Source of the DNA: Castanea sativa | Taxonomy: Eukaryota > Streptophyta > Magnoliopsida > Fagales > Fagaceae | Reading direction: 5' to 3' | NCBI RefSeq assembly: GCF_040712315.1 | Contig: NC_134015.1 | Span: forward strand, 45,715,464 to 45,779,463 | DNA: 64,000 nucleotides | Part shown: positions 47,935 through 59,384 of the stretch, piece after piece | Layout: each line of letters starts with the position of its first letter | Position numbering within the stretch: position 1 is the stretch's first letter | Translations under genes and position numbers: made by a program | Notes under the pieces: model-generated | Told to the model about the DNA's origin: nothing | Seen by the model: only the letters and a program-made list of their open reading frames with translations | Database searches by the model: none

Positions 47935-48100
47935 GGATGGCAATGGGCCGAGGCGGGGCTGGAGGATGGGATCTTCGTCCCTGCCCCCCATGGTTGCTGC
48001 CCTTCCCCATCCCCACCCCGCCCTAGGGTGCGGGAAAAACTACCTTGCCCCATCCCCGCCCCTTGGGGCCCTGTGGGGACCCGCCCCGCCCCACCCCTAA
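47935..48100. repeat. GC-rich repeat of the GGGGCGGGG type
   Basis: A 165-bp block is full of CCCCGCCCC/GGGGCGGGG words, in sharp contrast to its AT-rich setting. The ends are inversely similar (TTAGTCGGGATGG against TTAGGGGTGGGG inverted). Plant genomes carry many such blocks near transposon ends, but I cannot name the family. An AT dinucleotide and poly-T tract follows to 48141. Confidence 0.55.
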
Positions 48101-48108
48101 TACAATTA

Positions 48109-48142
<34 letters not shown>

Positions 48143-48224
48143 TGGTATAATAATATAAATCACAACAAAACAAAATGTTTTAAAATCCAAGCATTTAAAT
48201 AAACCAAGTATTTAAATAGTCAAA

Positions 48225-48683
48225 TGTTGGAAAAACTGGTTTTGCATATCATACAAAACACACAACGGAAGCAACAATCATGGATCTACTTCATTCATGA
48301 GATATAACATGCAACATTAAATTTTAGAACAAAGAATAGAAAGCGTACCTTGATGCAGTGAAATTCAAAACCAAGACTTGAGAATACCTCCAATTTTCAT
48401 CTCAATTCCACATGGTGCCCAAGATGTGTAGTCTCTCAATCAGTTTTTATGTATGTTGAATCTCAAAGAAAAATCCTTCTTCTTCTTCTTGTACGGAAAA
48501 ACTATTTATTTTCTCTTCATCGTACGTCAGTTCTAACTACCCTTAGTAGTTACTTTATTTAATAACTCTTATTAAATAAAAACTAAATATCTAATTGGGT
48601 TAGCGTTTTGGGCCTACCCAATTGGGCTTTAGTTTGTGGCTTGAGATGGGACCAAAGGGAACAAATAAGACTCTAGCTCCAAT
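48225..48683 (-). repeat. B-related LTR fragment
   Basis: It starts (plus view) TGTTGGAAAAACTGG and aligns with the outer 3' part of the reverse-oriented B LTR through GGGACCAAA and CTAGCTCCAAT. It stops at 48683, where repeat R begins. Confidence 0.72.
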
Positions 48684-49210
48684 AAATCCATCGGTCGGAT
48701 CAAAGTTATGGTCTCGGGAAGTGTGCTAAAGAGCTTTTCACAGTTTTCTAGATGTCTCAACCGTTTTAAATCCAATTTCAACCCATGAATAGTCGTTGGA
48801 AAGGGAATTTGATAATATTTACAATAGCGCTGGTCCCAGCCCATTCTGATAGTCGAAACAAAATTAGGATTTCTGGTGCCCTTGGGAGTCACCCTCGGGT
48901 CAAACTTGGTCTAAGTTGACGAAAATCTCCGAGTAGCTCGGATTTGACAGAAACATGAAAAATGTTGTTTTTGGGATGATTTTGACTGACTTTTACTTTC
49001 GGTCAACCCGGGGTTCACCAAGGGCAACTTGGTCAATTTGACTGGAAAATGCACTTTGAGTGCTTTGATGCCCAAACGGGTTGTGCCACATCAATCTGGA
49101 TGCTTCCGCGGCCCAATGGAAAAAAGATTATATTTTTGGAAATTTTAGGGTCCAACACACAAATCAAAGGCAGACAAAATACGGTGTCTAGATCATTGAG
49201 CTACGAAATC

Positions 49211-49247
<37 letters not shown>

Positions 49248-49781
49248 CTAAAAGCTGAAGCATAACATTTATTGTTGTCACGCTCCAGTTAAGCCACATT
49301 AGCGTCCACTTCATTATCATTTTCTTTCCAATTTTCCTATAATTGTTTTTAACATTTACTTTTTATTTTATTTTAATATTTACACCTTTTTCAACATTTC
49401 TCCACCCTTACCTTTTCATCTCTCCACTCCCCTCTACGTAAATATTATTCTTCTTTTTTTCATCTCCCCACTACCCTCTACATAAATAATATTCTTCTTC
49501 TTTCTCTTCATCTTCCTTTATTTTGTCTCTACTTATTCACACCCTCTTACTATATATTTGTAACTATCTATTCCATCCTATGCATGGTTTTCTCTCACAA
49601 AAAAAGTTTTCTCTCTCTCTCTCTCTCAATTTCTTGATGAATTTTTTATACATTCTTCTATTTATGCCAAATTACTAATCTTTGGGAATCCTTTCTTTTT
49701 TTTTTTTCCTACACTTGAATCATTATGCTCATTCTCTCACTTAATCCAATCGGGTAGTTTGCTGGAATTCAAAAAAAGGTT

Positions 49782-49818
<37 letters not shown>

Positions 49819-50721
49819 TCGATGAATTTTTTATACGTTCTTCTATTTATGCCAAATTACTAATCTTTGGGAATTCTTTCTTCTTCTTCTTTTTTTCTAC
49901 ACTAGAATCATTGTGCTCATTTTCTCACTTAATTTAATCGGGTAGTTTGCCGAAATTCAAGTAAAACAAACAATAAGGAATTTTACGGCATTGGAGAACG
50001 CCTGAATATATACCAGCCAAAAGTTGAAAGTCAGCAAATTAGTGGAGCTATGATTAAGCTTCAAACAAGATTGATGGTATTGCCAATGTTCTTTAATTAT
50101 CATCCTTTTTTCTATTTCTCTATATATGTTTCCTAGAATTAGTATTAGTCTCATTTTTATTTTCTCTATTATATTCTACGTAAACCAGAGTTCTTTAAAA
50201 CTCCACCTTGGTTAATGCCATTTAGATTTTTTTTAAACTGTTTTTTTTTTTTCTCTTTAATTGTTAAATGTTATCCTATTTTTGTTCTTTCTTATAACTC
50301 TAATTAATGTTGATGGTTCTTTTTTTTTTTTTGGTTAGTTAAGGTTGATGATTCTTTCTTATAGAGAAAAGAAAAAATTGAAAACAATTGAATTCTGTAT
50401 AAATTTGTACCTAAAGGGGACTGGAGCCTTTTTATTTTATTTTATTAGAGACAATATATTAAAGGGGCATATCGTTTGGCCATTGCATTGCATTTCTTAG
50501 AGGTTAAAAGATAAAACTTGTCATTATAGGAAAACATTTTGGGTGGGGATAAGGGTGTCATTTTGTTTGCTCTAAGAGTAACAAAAGATCCTATTATAAA
50601 GGAAGCCCACAATCATATCACATGCTTCTTACACTAACCTGCATGAGAACAATTCATTATTTTCTCTCACCATGTTTCTATTACATTTGCATTTAGCAAC
50701 CTAAGATTAGAATTTATTCCC
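48684..50721. repeat. Repeat R, copy 1
   Basis: More than 2 kb are shared with 61925-64000 at high identity, beginning AAATCCATCGGTCGG in both. The first 525 bases recall noncoding retroelement leader or LTR sequence. After a TA-repeat, the second part runs on through CT-rich tracts. The short minus-strand frame at 48629-48892 is repeated in copy 2, but it has no recognisable domain. Confidence 0.85.
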
Positions 50722-51680
50722 AATAGAAGACTTGTAGAATCATTCAATTTTTATTGGAAACTAGTCGCAGACTTGCGCGATGCGTGGAAATATAAATATT
50801 ATGTAATGAAGTGTAATATATAAAAAGTAACAATTGCTTCAAGCATTGTCTTTTTTTTTTTTTTTTTTTAAAAAAAAGAAAAGATTTTTACACTTATTTT
50901 TTAAAATCTTTTTATCTCTACAAATATATCATTTTAATATTTTTTGTGTACTTCATTAATATTTTTTAAGGTGAACCATATTCTTCTAACTTTGTTGTAG
51001 TGTGTTACATTTGCTTAGTATACAACTCATCTTAAAAAAAAATATATATTCTATAAATAAATAAAAAGGTATATGTAAGGTTTTTATTAACTTTAAAGAA
51101 AATGAAAAATCAATTATTAACAACAACAACAACAACAACAACAATAATAATATAGAAGTAATTACATTCCCCTTCCTTGAGGTTTGAGGAAATGACACTC
51201 TACCCCAAACTTGATAGGAAAAAATATTTTCACAACTTACATTTGTTTGACCAAACTTTGTTAAATTAGTATTAAAATATTGTGTACTAACCTGCCTGTG
51301 CTTAAGGTAGGTTCCAAAATTGTCCTTAATTTTAAAATTAAATTCTCTTATTTTTAAATTTTAAATTAAAGTGTATTTCAAAATATTAAGTAATGTCTTT
51401 TGCTTTTTCCCCCCTTTTCTTTTCCCAATGAGTTATGGAGAAATTTGTCATTTCAAATGTTTTGGTATTTCATAAATTTGTATTTTAATTCTAAGGTTAT
51501 GAGTAATGTCTTTACTAACCATGGTTAAACATTTATAAATAGATCTTAAATAAATTTAAAATATTTTGTTATTAATATAAACAAAATGGGAGAGTGTTAT
51601 TACTTATTACCCCAAATATATTTAATAAGATCACCCTACAAAAAAAAATTATCTCGCGCAATGCGCAGGTCTGCGACTAG
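49209..51680 (+). mobile_element. Probable non-autonomous Helitron
   Basis: It starts with TCTATATATATAAA after an A (49208) and ends with CTAG before a T (51681). Thus it sits between A and T, as Helitrons do. The 3' end has the expected GC hairpin (GCGC AAT GCGC) about a dozen bases before CTAG. No Rep/helicase gene is present. A second, inverted Helitron-like 3' end lies inside at 50761. Confidence 0.55.
50761..51680. repeat. 920-bp segment with inverted Helitron-like ends
   Basis: CTAGTCGCAGACTTGCGCGA at 50761 and its inverse GCGCA-GTCTGCGACTAG at 51680 form about 25-bp inverted termini. The inside is AT-rich, with a CAA/AAT repeat at 51120-51152. Confidence 0.6.
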
Positions 51681-51681
51681 T

Positions 51682-52430
51682 TATTTATAAAAGACAATAG
51701 TTAGTGCAACAAACCATTTAGGTACTTGACATCATTTAATTTCATTGTTAATCATTTGTTAGAATATGCAGATTAATCATCCAAAATTGCCTCAATTTAA
51801 TAAGAACATTAAGTAAGTTTACTAAAATACTTACATAATTGGTTTTTATTTCCTATCTTAATTTTTCCGTTGGGGGTATAATCATCTTCAATAATGTGTT
51901 ATACTTTTAAAAATAAAAGTGATTAAAATTTAGTTGTTACAGAAATCTATATTAAAAATATACAATATTTAGAGACGCAAATTTGAATATATGGCGTCCG
52001 TTTTATGAGTTTTATATCTTACCGACGTCGAAGAGTATGAGAGCAAGTTAATTTGGCGTTAAAAACATGCATGCAGATGAATTGAATGTTACCATATCAT
52101 GGACAAAAGCATGTATTTGGTGAATAATAATAACAATTACAAAGAGTTTAATAACTATTTTTGTTTTATTTTGAAATATCCCAGCTACAGTAACAGAACA
52201 AATACTATCTACAACAACACTCCAAATCACAGCAGCCTTTAGTAAAAGGTTGAACTCAAACAACTCTAAAAATTACCATCCAACATTCCACAGTTTCATT
52301 TAAATAGAGAAAAAGGGAACGTGATAGACTGAAGTAAATGAAATTCTACTTAGAATAGAACTCCTATAACCTATTTGCAAATAGTATTTCCTCATTCTGC
52401 ATTAGTTACAATAGCTTGGGAGGCATTTAG
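51682..52430. other. Spacer downstream of the polygalacturonase pseudogene
   Basis: AT-rich sequence. It should hold the gene's former 3' untranslated region; no clear signal was identified. Confidence 0.4.
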
Positions 52431-54523
52431 TTATTGTTTGATGGTACAAGCAGGAGGATTTTGCTTGCCCGAAACGGTGGGCTTGACATTAACACAAGTG
52501 GAAGTAGCAGATCCTCCAGCTCCCTTGTATACGAGATCAATGTCAGCAACCGCCACTTGTTGGCATGGAACACTTTTACTGCAAATAAGCTTCATAGCTT
52601 CCTTTGTTGAAGAAGTTCCTCTAATGTTCTTGAAGCTAACATTGCTGAGCTTAACTTTCGAGACAAACAAACAAAAACCTACACAAGAATTTGATATTAG
52701 TATATGTAATTTGTTTTTCTATTTTTAACTTCTAACATCAAAATGAGTGTATATATTTGTGATGTTTAATAATAACCTTGTTTGAGCATTGATTGTTTGG
52801 GCAGTAGCCTTGATCAATGAGGATAGGATTGGCAACATTGTTCATGATAATATTCTCGAAATGCATATCTGAAGCACTCCCAGGAGGGGAAGAAGGTCAT
52901 GTTTTGATTCTAACACCATTCTGTGTACTGCTTAAGGTGCCACCAATTACTCTGATTCCTGAAACAGGTACCTTCCAAGACTTCCAACGTTGATACCATG
53001 GGCAGGTCCACACGTTACTTGGTTAGCAGTAACATCTTGGGCTCCATCACCAATGGAGATGCAATCGTCACCTGTTCCAATTTTGGCATTGCTGATGGTG
53101 ATCTTAGATGAACGTCCGATGTGGATTCCATCGGTGTTGGGGCTATCTCCGGGTGCAGTTATGGTAACATCTTGGATTTGCAAGTTCTTGCATCCCATAA
53201 TGTTTATTTGGAAAAATTTGCTGTCCTTCGATTGAATGTCACGGACTATTGAATTTGTGACGAAATCGAACCTTATATTTTGTTCATGTTTACAAGTTAG
53301 ACAAATCAAAACACCAAATATGAACGCCATAGTTTCATTTAAATATTCTCCTAAAAATATTTTCCTTTAAATATATTATAGTAAAATGCTAACGCTTCTT
53401 TGAAATACTATATTAAAAAAAATTACAAATATATATATCAATGAATGTGGTTGGTACTACTTCAACAATATTGTATGGCAAAGTCATTTTGGACCAAACA
53501 ATTTGTCACAACTTGATGTTATATGTGAGTATGATTGGTGAACCATCACTTTGATCACCTTTAACCACCACTTTTTCTCCATTACACATAGTTGCACAAG
53601 TTAGGGTCATGGCACAGAAGTTGTGTCCATATTCCGTATTTGGAATTTCTCATATGTAAATTTTGAATTATCTTTTTTGGTGAGTCGTGACACCTCACTA
53701 TATAAAGCTTACATCCAATTATTAATAATATGACAATATCCTTAACACCATTAAACGAATAAGTGCTTGAATTATTATTTCGTGATGGTTAAATTTCTTA
53801 AAGTTGTAGCGTCTGTATATATCTACATAAATATAAAGGAAATTTAAATGCTAATTATTAAGATTGAAATCTTACGATAGGAAGTAGTTTGCAGTTGTAC
53901 TTTTGGTCACAATTATTTTTTTGCCATGCTGTTTGTCCTTTGCCATCAAAAACTCCACCACCTGACATAGTGAGACTGTCGATACGTTCAAAAGAAACCC
54001 AAAAGTCTTTACCGTTGAAGGAGGCAAGGTCTGATGGGGCCTGTAGGGTGCCTTGAAGGTTAAACTCAATAGCACCTTTGCATGGACCTAACAAAGTCAC
54101 TACACCTAGTTTGTATGTCCCTGCTGAAATCACAACTTTACTTCCCTTTCATCACGCACGCAGCTTTCCAAGCTTTTGTCAAAGCCTGGTAAACACATTA
54201 TGAAAAATCAAAATCAGTATATTACAACCATTTTTCACGTTAATGTTTTATGGTCTGGTCAAGACACCGAAGAGTTTTTAGTGTAAGCAGAGTTTGAACC
54301 CGAGTACTTTTATTTGACATTAAAAGAGTTTACTAGTTAAGTTAACTAGAACCCACTTTTCATGTTAATTAGGTGTATTTAATTGTGCTACACATATTTA
54401 TACCTGGGTGATATCGGCATTAGGTTGTCCTCCATATGATTTGATGTCAAAGACTTGCCCGGCATTGGTGGATGCCAACAATAGTAGTAAGGAAATTGTT
54501 ACAATGCTCAAATTCTTCCCCAT
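52431..54523 (-). pseudogene. Exopolygalacturonase (GH28, pollen type) pseudogene
   Basis: The intact protein would be a secreted enzyme cutting polygalacturonan in pectin. Exon 1 (54404-54523) gives a signal peptide (MGKNLSIVTISLLLLLASTNA) and FDIKSYGG. Exon 2 (53876-54185) carries ISAGTYKLGVVTLLGPCKG. Exon 3 (52778 to about 53270) holds [31 protein letters not shown] and RIKT. The last exon ends with PPACTIKQ at 52431. All GH28 catalytic Asp, His and Arg-Ile-Lys residues can be seen. Lesions: one extra base near 54150; a frame-breaking deletion after GSLGR near 52975; TGG to TGA after RIKT near 52908; and no good acceptor for exon 3. The acceptor side of exon 4 (near 52680) is out of frame. 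Length would be near the usual 400 residues. It is almost surely inactive, unless the assembly is faulty. Confidence 0.88.
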
Positions 54524-54581
54524 TTCCCTGCTATTGCCAATTTGTTGTACGGTATGATGGCATCCCTATTTGGTTTGAAGC

Positions 54582-54589
54582 TATTTATA
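54582..54589 (-). promoter_or_regulatory. TATA box of the polygalacturonase gene
   Basis: Minus reads TATAAATA, 59 bases upstream of the ATG at 54523. This is a textbook plant position, so the promoter core outlived the coding region. Confidence 0.65.
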
Positions 54590-56482
54590 CTACAGTACCT
54601 GAGCTCATCACCATTAAAGCTATCCAACTGATATTAACTAATTTTATGCACGGTTGCTAAGAACTCTCATGTTTACACTTCAACTTCTATACTATTATTA
54701 GCTTTCGTGCTTCCTCCTTCACTAATTAATTAATAGTTTATCGTTAAACGAATTGAATACTTCCCGTTAGAGAGGGGGGAAAAGTCTAGAAAAATAATCA
54801 CCTCCGAAAACTGTCCAAAGTTAGTATAGGCAGCATGCCCATCTGTAGAGTAAAATAGAAAATAAAGAAAATACTATATAGGAGAGGTTGAACTCACCTT
54901 TTCAATTATTATATTTATCATTATTACTATAATTGGTGTAAAGATCTTTGTCAATTATTATATACTAGCCAGTTACCTATGCAATGCTCGAGAAAGTTGG
55001 ACATAGTCCTTTTTGTCTAAATAAGAAATTTGATAATTATGATAACCAACGAACATTTATTATAATCGCAATGCCAACAATATTGTAGTTTTGCCACCTT
55101 TTGAGTATTTATAAATAAAATATTTAGGGTTTAAATTCTCTCTTCTCTATTGCAACTATCAAATTATAAACAAATGAAATCAACAAATACTTTCAATGGT
55201 CTTTCTTAGAATTAAGAAGTTTGAAATTGGAAACGTTTTTTGGTTCTTAAAGTAGAGACTAAGAGACTACTAAGATTGTCCATCTATGGGTTTTTAGTAT
55301 GTAGAATACAAAATCTTTGCAGATTTACCCTCCTTAATTCTCCAACCGTGAAACTTGCTCGCTTTCTCCCCCTAGACTCTGACACATTACCACCATCAAC
55401 CTCCACAAAATTGTGTTGTTCAAAGACAAATTTGTGATAAAGAAATCAGGTTGTGAATAATCAAGAGAAAAAGAATGTAGAAATAATGAAATTCGAAAGA
55501 AATTCAAATTTTGACCAGGCCTAAAAGTAAGGGTTTTAATTAACTAGCAGATGAAGATGATGATTTTGGCCTTAAAACTCATCAACCCAAAGGTGAGGGG
55601 GAATTCTCCTTTTTCATCAAGTTGTGAAACACGACACTTTTCTACTACTATTTTTGGTAGGTGAACTTCAATGCAACTTTTGAAGTGTTTAGTACTAATA
55701 TCGATTATCAACAATGACGAGCCCTAAAATATGTCATTGTTCATGTACCAACCCATGATTATTCTTACTTTGGTTGATTATGACTTAGATGTTGGTTGAA
55801 TTTCAACAAATATGAATTTTGAACAATAGTATGTTTCACATCAAATGAGAGGAAAAGACTTCGTTTTTTTTCTTTAATGATAAAAAATATATGCCAACAT
55901 TGATGTCAATGAGACTAACATTTTAGCTAGGTTGCAAATTACATGTTAAGCTTCCTTCACAAATCATCCGTTTTATTTATTATGATATGCAAACTTTTCA
56001 TCACCTTCATATTCATTTTTCCAATCATGCTTCTTCACATTCTCTTAATATTTTATTTGATAAAAGTTGAATCCATCCTCATGTAACGTCCAAATCCAAT
56101 TGGCTCGACCATAATCCAATTGATGATTGTGGACTCCGCTAAACACCTCAGAAGCAACACGGAAGTTCTCATACCAAAAATAGCTGTAGAAAAGTCTAGT
56201 TTCTAATATTTTGATGTAAAGGAGAATTCACACTCTCTTTTGGGCTAAAGAGTTTTAAGTCCAAAAACATCATCTCCATATTTATAATGGCAATTTTTCT
56301 TTAGGTTGTTGATGATTTGTACATAGTGCTCGCCGAACTCCCGAGGTGTCAATGTGTAAACCAGATTGAATATGAGTGATTGAACAAGTAATTTAATTGA
56401 CATGTTCTAGGAGAGATTAAGCATTAAATATACTCTAAGATCCTAATGAATCAAAGAGTTGAACCATTAGAGATATATATGT

Positions 56483-56494
56483 CTGTGTGGGTGT

Positions 56495-56531
<37 letters not shown>

Positions 56532-56533
56532 TG
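56483..56533. repeat. GT microsatellite
   Basis: An almost pure run of GT units, interrupted by GGG steps at its left end. Confidence 0.9.
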
Positions 56534-57225
56534 TATGATATTAAATCTTAAGGACTTGTCAACTTGCAATGATTCCAAATAGTAAATTAATCTCAAAATT
56601 CAATCATCAATCTATAGAAAGCACATAGATAATCCTAAGAACACATGTTGAGAGTATTAGGTTTCACCTCTAACCCTAACTAGAGATTTAGCCACACGTA
56701 GTTAGGCAAAAGAAATAAATAAAAAGAATGCTAAACCTCTAAAAGAAGAAGAAAAAAAATATTAAAAAAAAGTTCTAGGACTTTTCCACCTCTATTGTGT
56801 CAACCTCCTCCAAAGCTAAAGAGAAAACCCCACAAATTTAAGACGTAAAATCTGTGATTTTTGGAATTGCATCTGCCGTTAGCTTCCATCACACTTTTGG
56901 CCTACAATTTTTTTTTTTTTTTTTAATTTTTGTTAAGCTAAAAAGTTGAAGATTTTCTACTCTTGGACATTTGTGTAACAAGTTATGGCAGAAATACGAA
57001 GACAGTGTAGAATGTATCCATATCAGGATTTTTCCAATTTTGGCTTGAACGAATATTTTTCATCCATTTTTAATTCCGGCACTTTTTTTAATTTTTTTTT
57101 TTATTTTCTTCTGTAATGCTCAAAAGCAATGCCACAATTGATCTTGACGCTTGGTTCTCTTGGTTGCATGTCTACAAGATTATTGGGCTTTTTTTAATCT
57201 CGTTTAAGCAAAAAATACACATAAA

Positions 57226-57228
<3 letters not shown>

Positions 57229-57266
<38 letters not shown>
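57229..57266. repeat. TA microsatellite
   Basis: An uninterrupted TA run of about 38 bases. Confidence 0.9.
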
Positions 57267-57268
<2 letters not shown>

Positions 57269-57359
57269 AGATATCGTTTAAACCCATATATTTACATGTA
57301 ATTAAACATATAATTTTTTGTTATATTGCCTATTGAAATAAAAATAATAGTGTAATTAT

Positions 57360-58350
57360 AAGCAATCAACTGGACCCGCGGAAGTATTTTTGCTTATTAA
57401 ACCTCCAACTCTTTCGGTTGCATTCGTGGGTATCGTAGACTTCTTTGAGGACATTGATCTGGGTAGGTTGGAGACATGAAGATTTCTAGGATGGACTCCC
57501 ACCAAGCATTCATGACATTTGTGCAAAAAATTTTGATAAAAGATAAATGATACTGTCGTGAAACAGTGTACCAAATGATCAATTTATATTGATTGATACG
57601 CAAGCCAGTGCAGTTATCTATATAACTCTTTAATAGGATAGAATAAAACAAACTCCTTCGATTTGATCTCTAAGGAGCCTCACAATCCAAAGGACTTTGA
57701 AACTTGATCTTGAATCGTGTGTTATTGTCTCCTAGTTTAACGAGTAGTTGAATGTATGTACTCTATTTGATGCGAGGGACGTTAGCTTAATCTCATACCA
57801 AATCAAAGGAACATGAAGGAAAATACTTACTTTGATTTGAAGTAGGAATGAGCCTTGCTTTTGAGGGAGTAGTGATGCTCTTTTGAACTTAGAGATGACT
57901 CTTTATTTTGATAGAGTGTCGATAGACTTTTTCTCTCTAAGTGTCTATCTTTTTTTTTTTTTTTCTTTTTTTTTTTCTCATATGAGAAGCCTATATTTAT
58001 AGGCGACTCAGAGGTCATTGATTTGGAATTTTCACTCAGTATTTATTGAGATTTAGTTACAAATTTTGAACTTCAATTTAATTTTCATCGTGTATTTAAT
58101 AAGACCTTTCCATGTGCATTTTTTATTCTGAAGTTGCCACATGGCTTTCTTATTTCACACAACCACATGGCTTGGACACATGTCATTTCTATGTGCGTCT
58201 TAGTAACTCGTGGGCTTGCCATGAGGCTTGACTTCATTTTTTGATTGTCCGCTGTTGACACATCATCAAATGGAAATTAATTGGATCGCAAATATTTGAT
58301 CATGATCGATCAGATGAATGCGAATACATCATAAAATTTTGATGTCTACA
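57360..58350 (-). repeat. Possible LTR of another family (minus)
   Basis: On minus the sequence starts TGTAGACATCAAAATTTT at 58350. It has a promoter-like CCTATAAATATAGGC at about 58004-57990. These traits suit an LTR. Its other end is not defined and no target duplication was found. Confidence 0.35.
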
Positions 58351-59384
58351 GCAGCATCTGCAATAGCTAGCCAAAGTAAGGAGCTAAGGTCCGAAACCGA
58401 CTGTGAGTATGGGAACGTCGTATGAGTATATAATGTATTGTACCATCCTTTAATAGTAGACTTATTGAGTTGGGCTTAATCCCGTAGTGTTTTTTACAGT
58501 TTGGGTTTTTTTCCCTATAAGGTCTCTGTGTGGTTGTGTATATTCTTCACTACATTGAAAATGTTTGTCCATGAACAATGTCAAACTTGAATCTTGATTG
58601 CTTAACTATCCAGTTAATATTTGATTAAATTTATCATTAAGTTGTTCAAAGGATCTCGCCTCGTTTCTTATTACTATGTTAGAAGTCACCCATTGGTTGC
58701 TATTGCATTTTGCAAATTAAAGCTTTGTTATTTTCAGTCACAATCATTAGTAGTAGCTGAAAAAATAGTTATGTTTGCCTTGGAATGACGTAACATTCAT
58801 ATTTACAATACATGATATAATAATAATTGACTTCAATAATGTGTAAATAGTACGTAAGCAGTACTATTTTTTTTTTTTGGATATCAAAATAATATTATTT
58901 AAAGCGTAAAGGATGTACAAGAGATTATATCAATGGGGATACCATTATATTTAAAATATATTTCTTATTTTCTAATTTTTTTAAGTAAACTTCATGCATA
59001 TGCACAAGCCTAGATTGAATAGTTATGACTAATTCATACTGAGTTATCTTTTACCAACGCAAAACAAAAACAAAAACACAAAACAAAACCAAAAATGTGA
59101 ATATTTGTCATTTTGAATGAAAAATTTTTAATTTAGGTTTTCAAAAAAGTAGTAGTTTTATTTTTATAATTTGATAAATAATATTAGGAGGATTTGAACT
59201 GTGATTCTCTTACTAAATGACAGCGTGTTATGTCATTTGTCGACGCCTCGCAGTTGCTCGACCACCTGTCACAGAGATGCTCACTCGCCTTTCATCTCAT
59301 CTTGTCCTTGGTGCAAGAGATGATATATGGAGGTGTGTCATACCTCGGGCGTGTGACTTGAATATAAGTCGATTTTAAGGAAAT
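58351..59384. other. Spacer
   Basis: Mixed AT-rich sequence. A short unit near 58460-58550 (GTTGGGCTTAATCCCGTAGTG, split here as a landmark) looks repeat-derived. No gene was seen. Confidence 0.35.

Larger units (their letters stand above)
54590..57359. other. Intergenic spacer with microsatellites
   Basis: No gene was recognised. The end-like sequence ACTAGCCAGTTACCTATGCA near 54966 may be an inverted Helitron-type terminus. A GT-repeat lies at 56483-56533 and a TA-repeat at 57229-57266. Confidence 0.45.

Noticed and set aside
48629..48892. 87-codon minus-strand frame, also present in repeat R copy 2
   Set aside because: It spans the junction of an LTR fragment and R, and shows no known domain. 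Conservation reflects the DNA repeat.
57397..57651. Two overlapping minus-strand frames of 72 and 84 codons
   Set aside because: They lie in a likely LTR, overlap each other in different frames and match no family I know.
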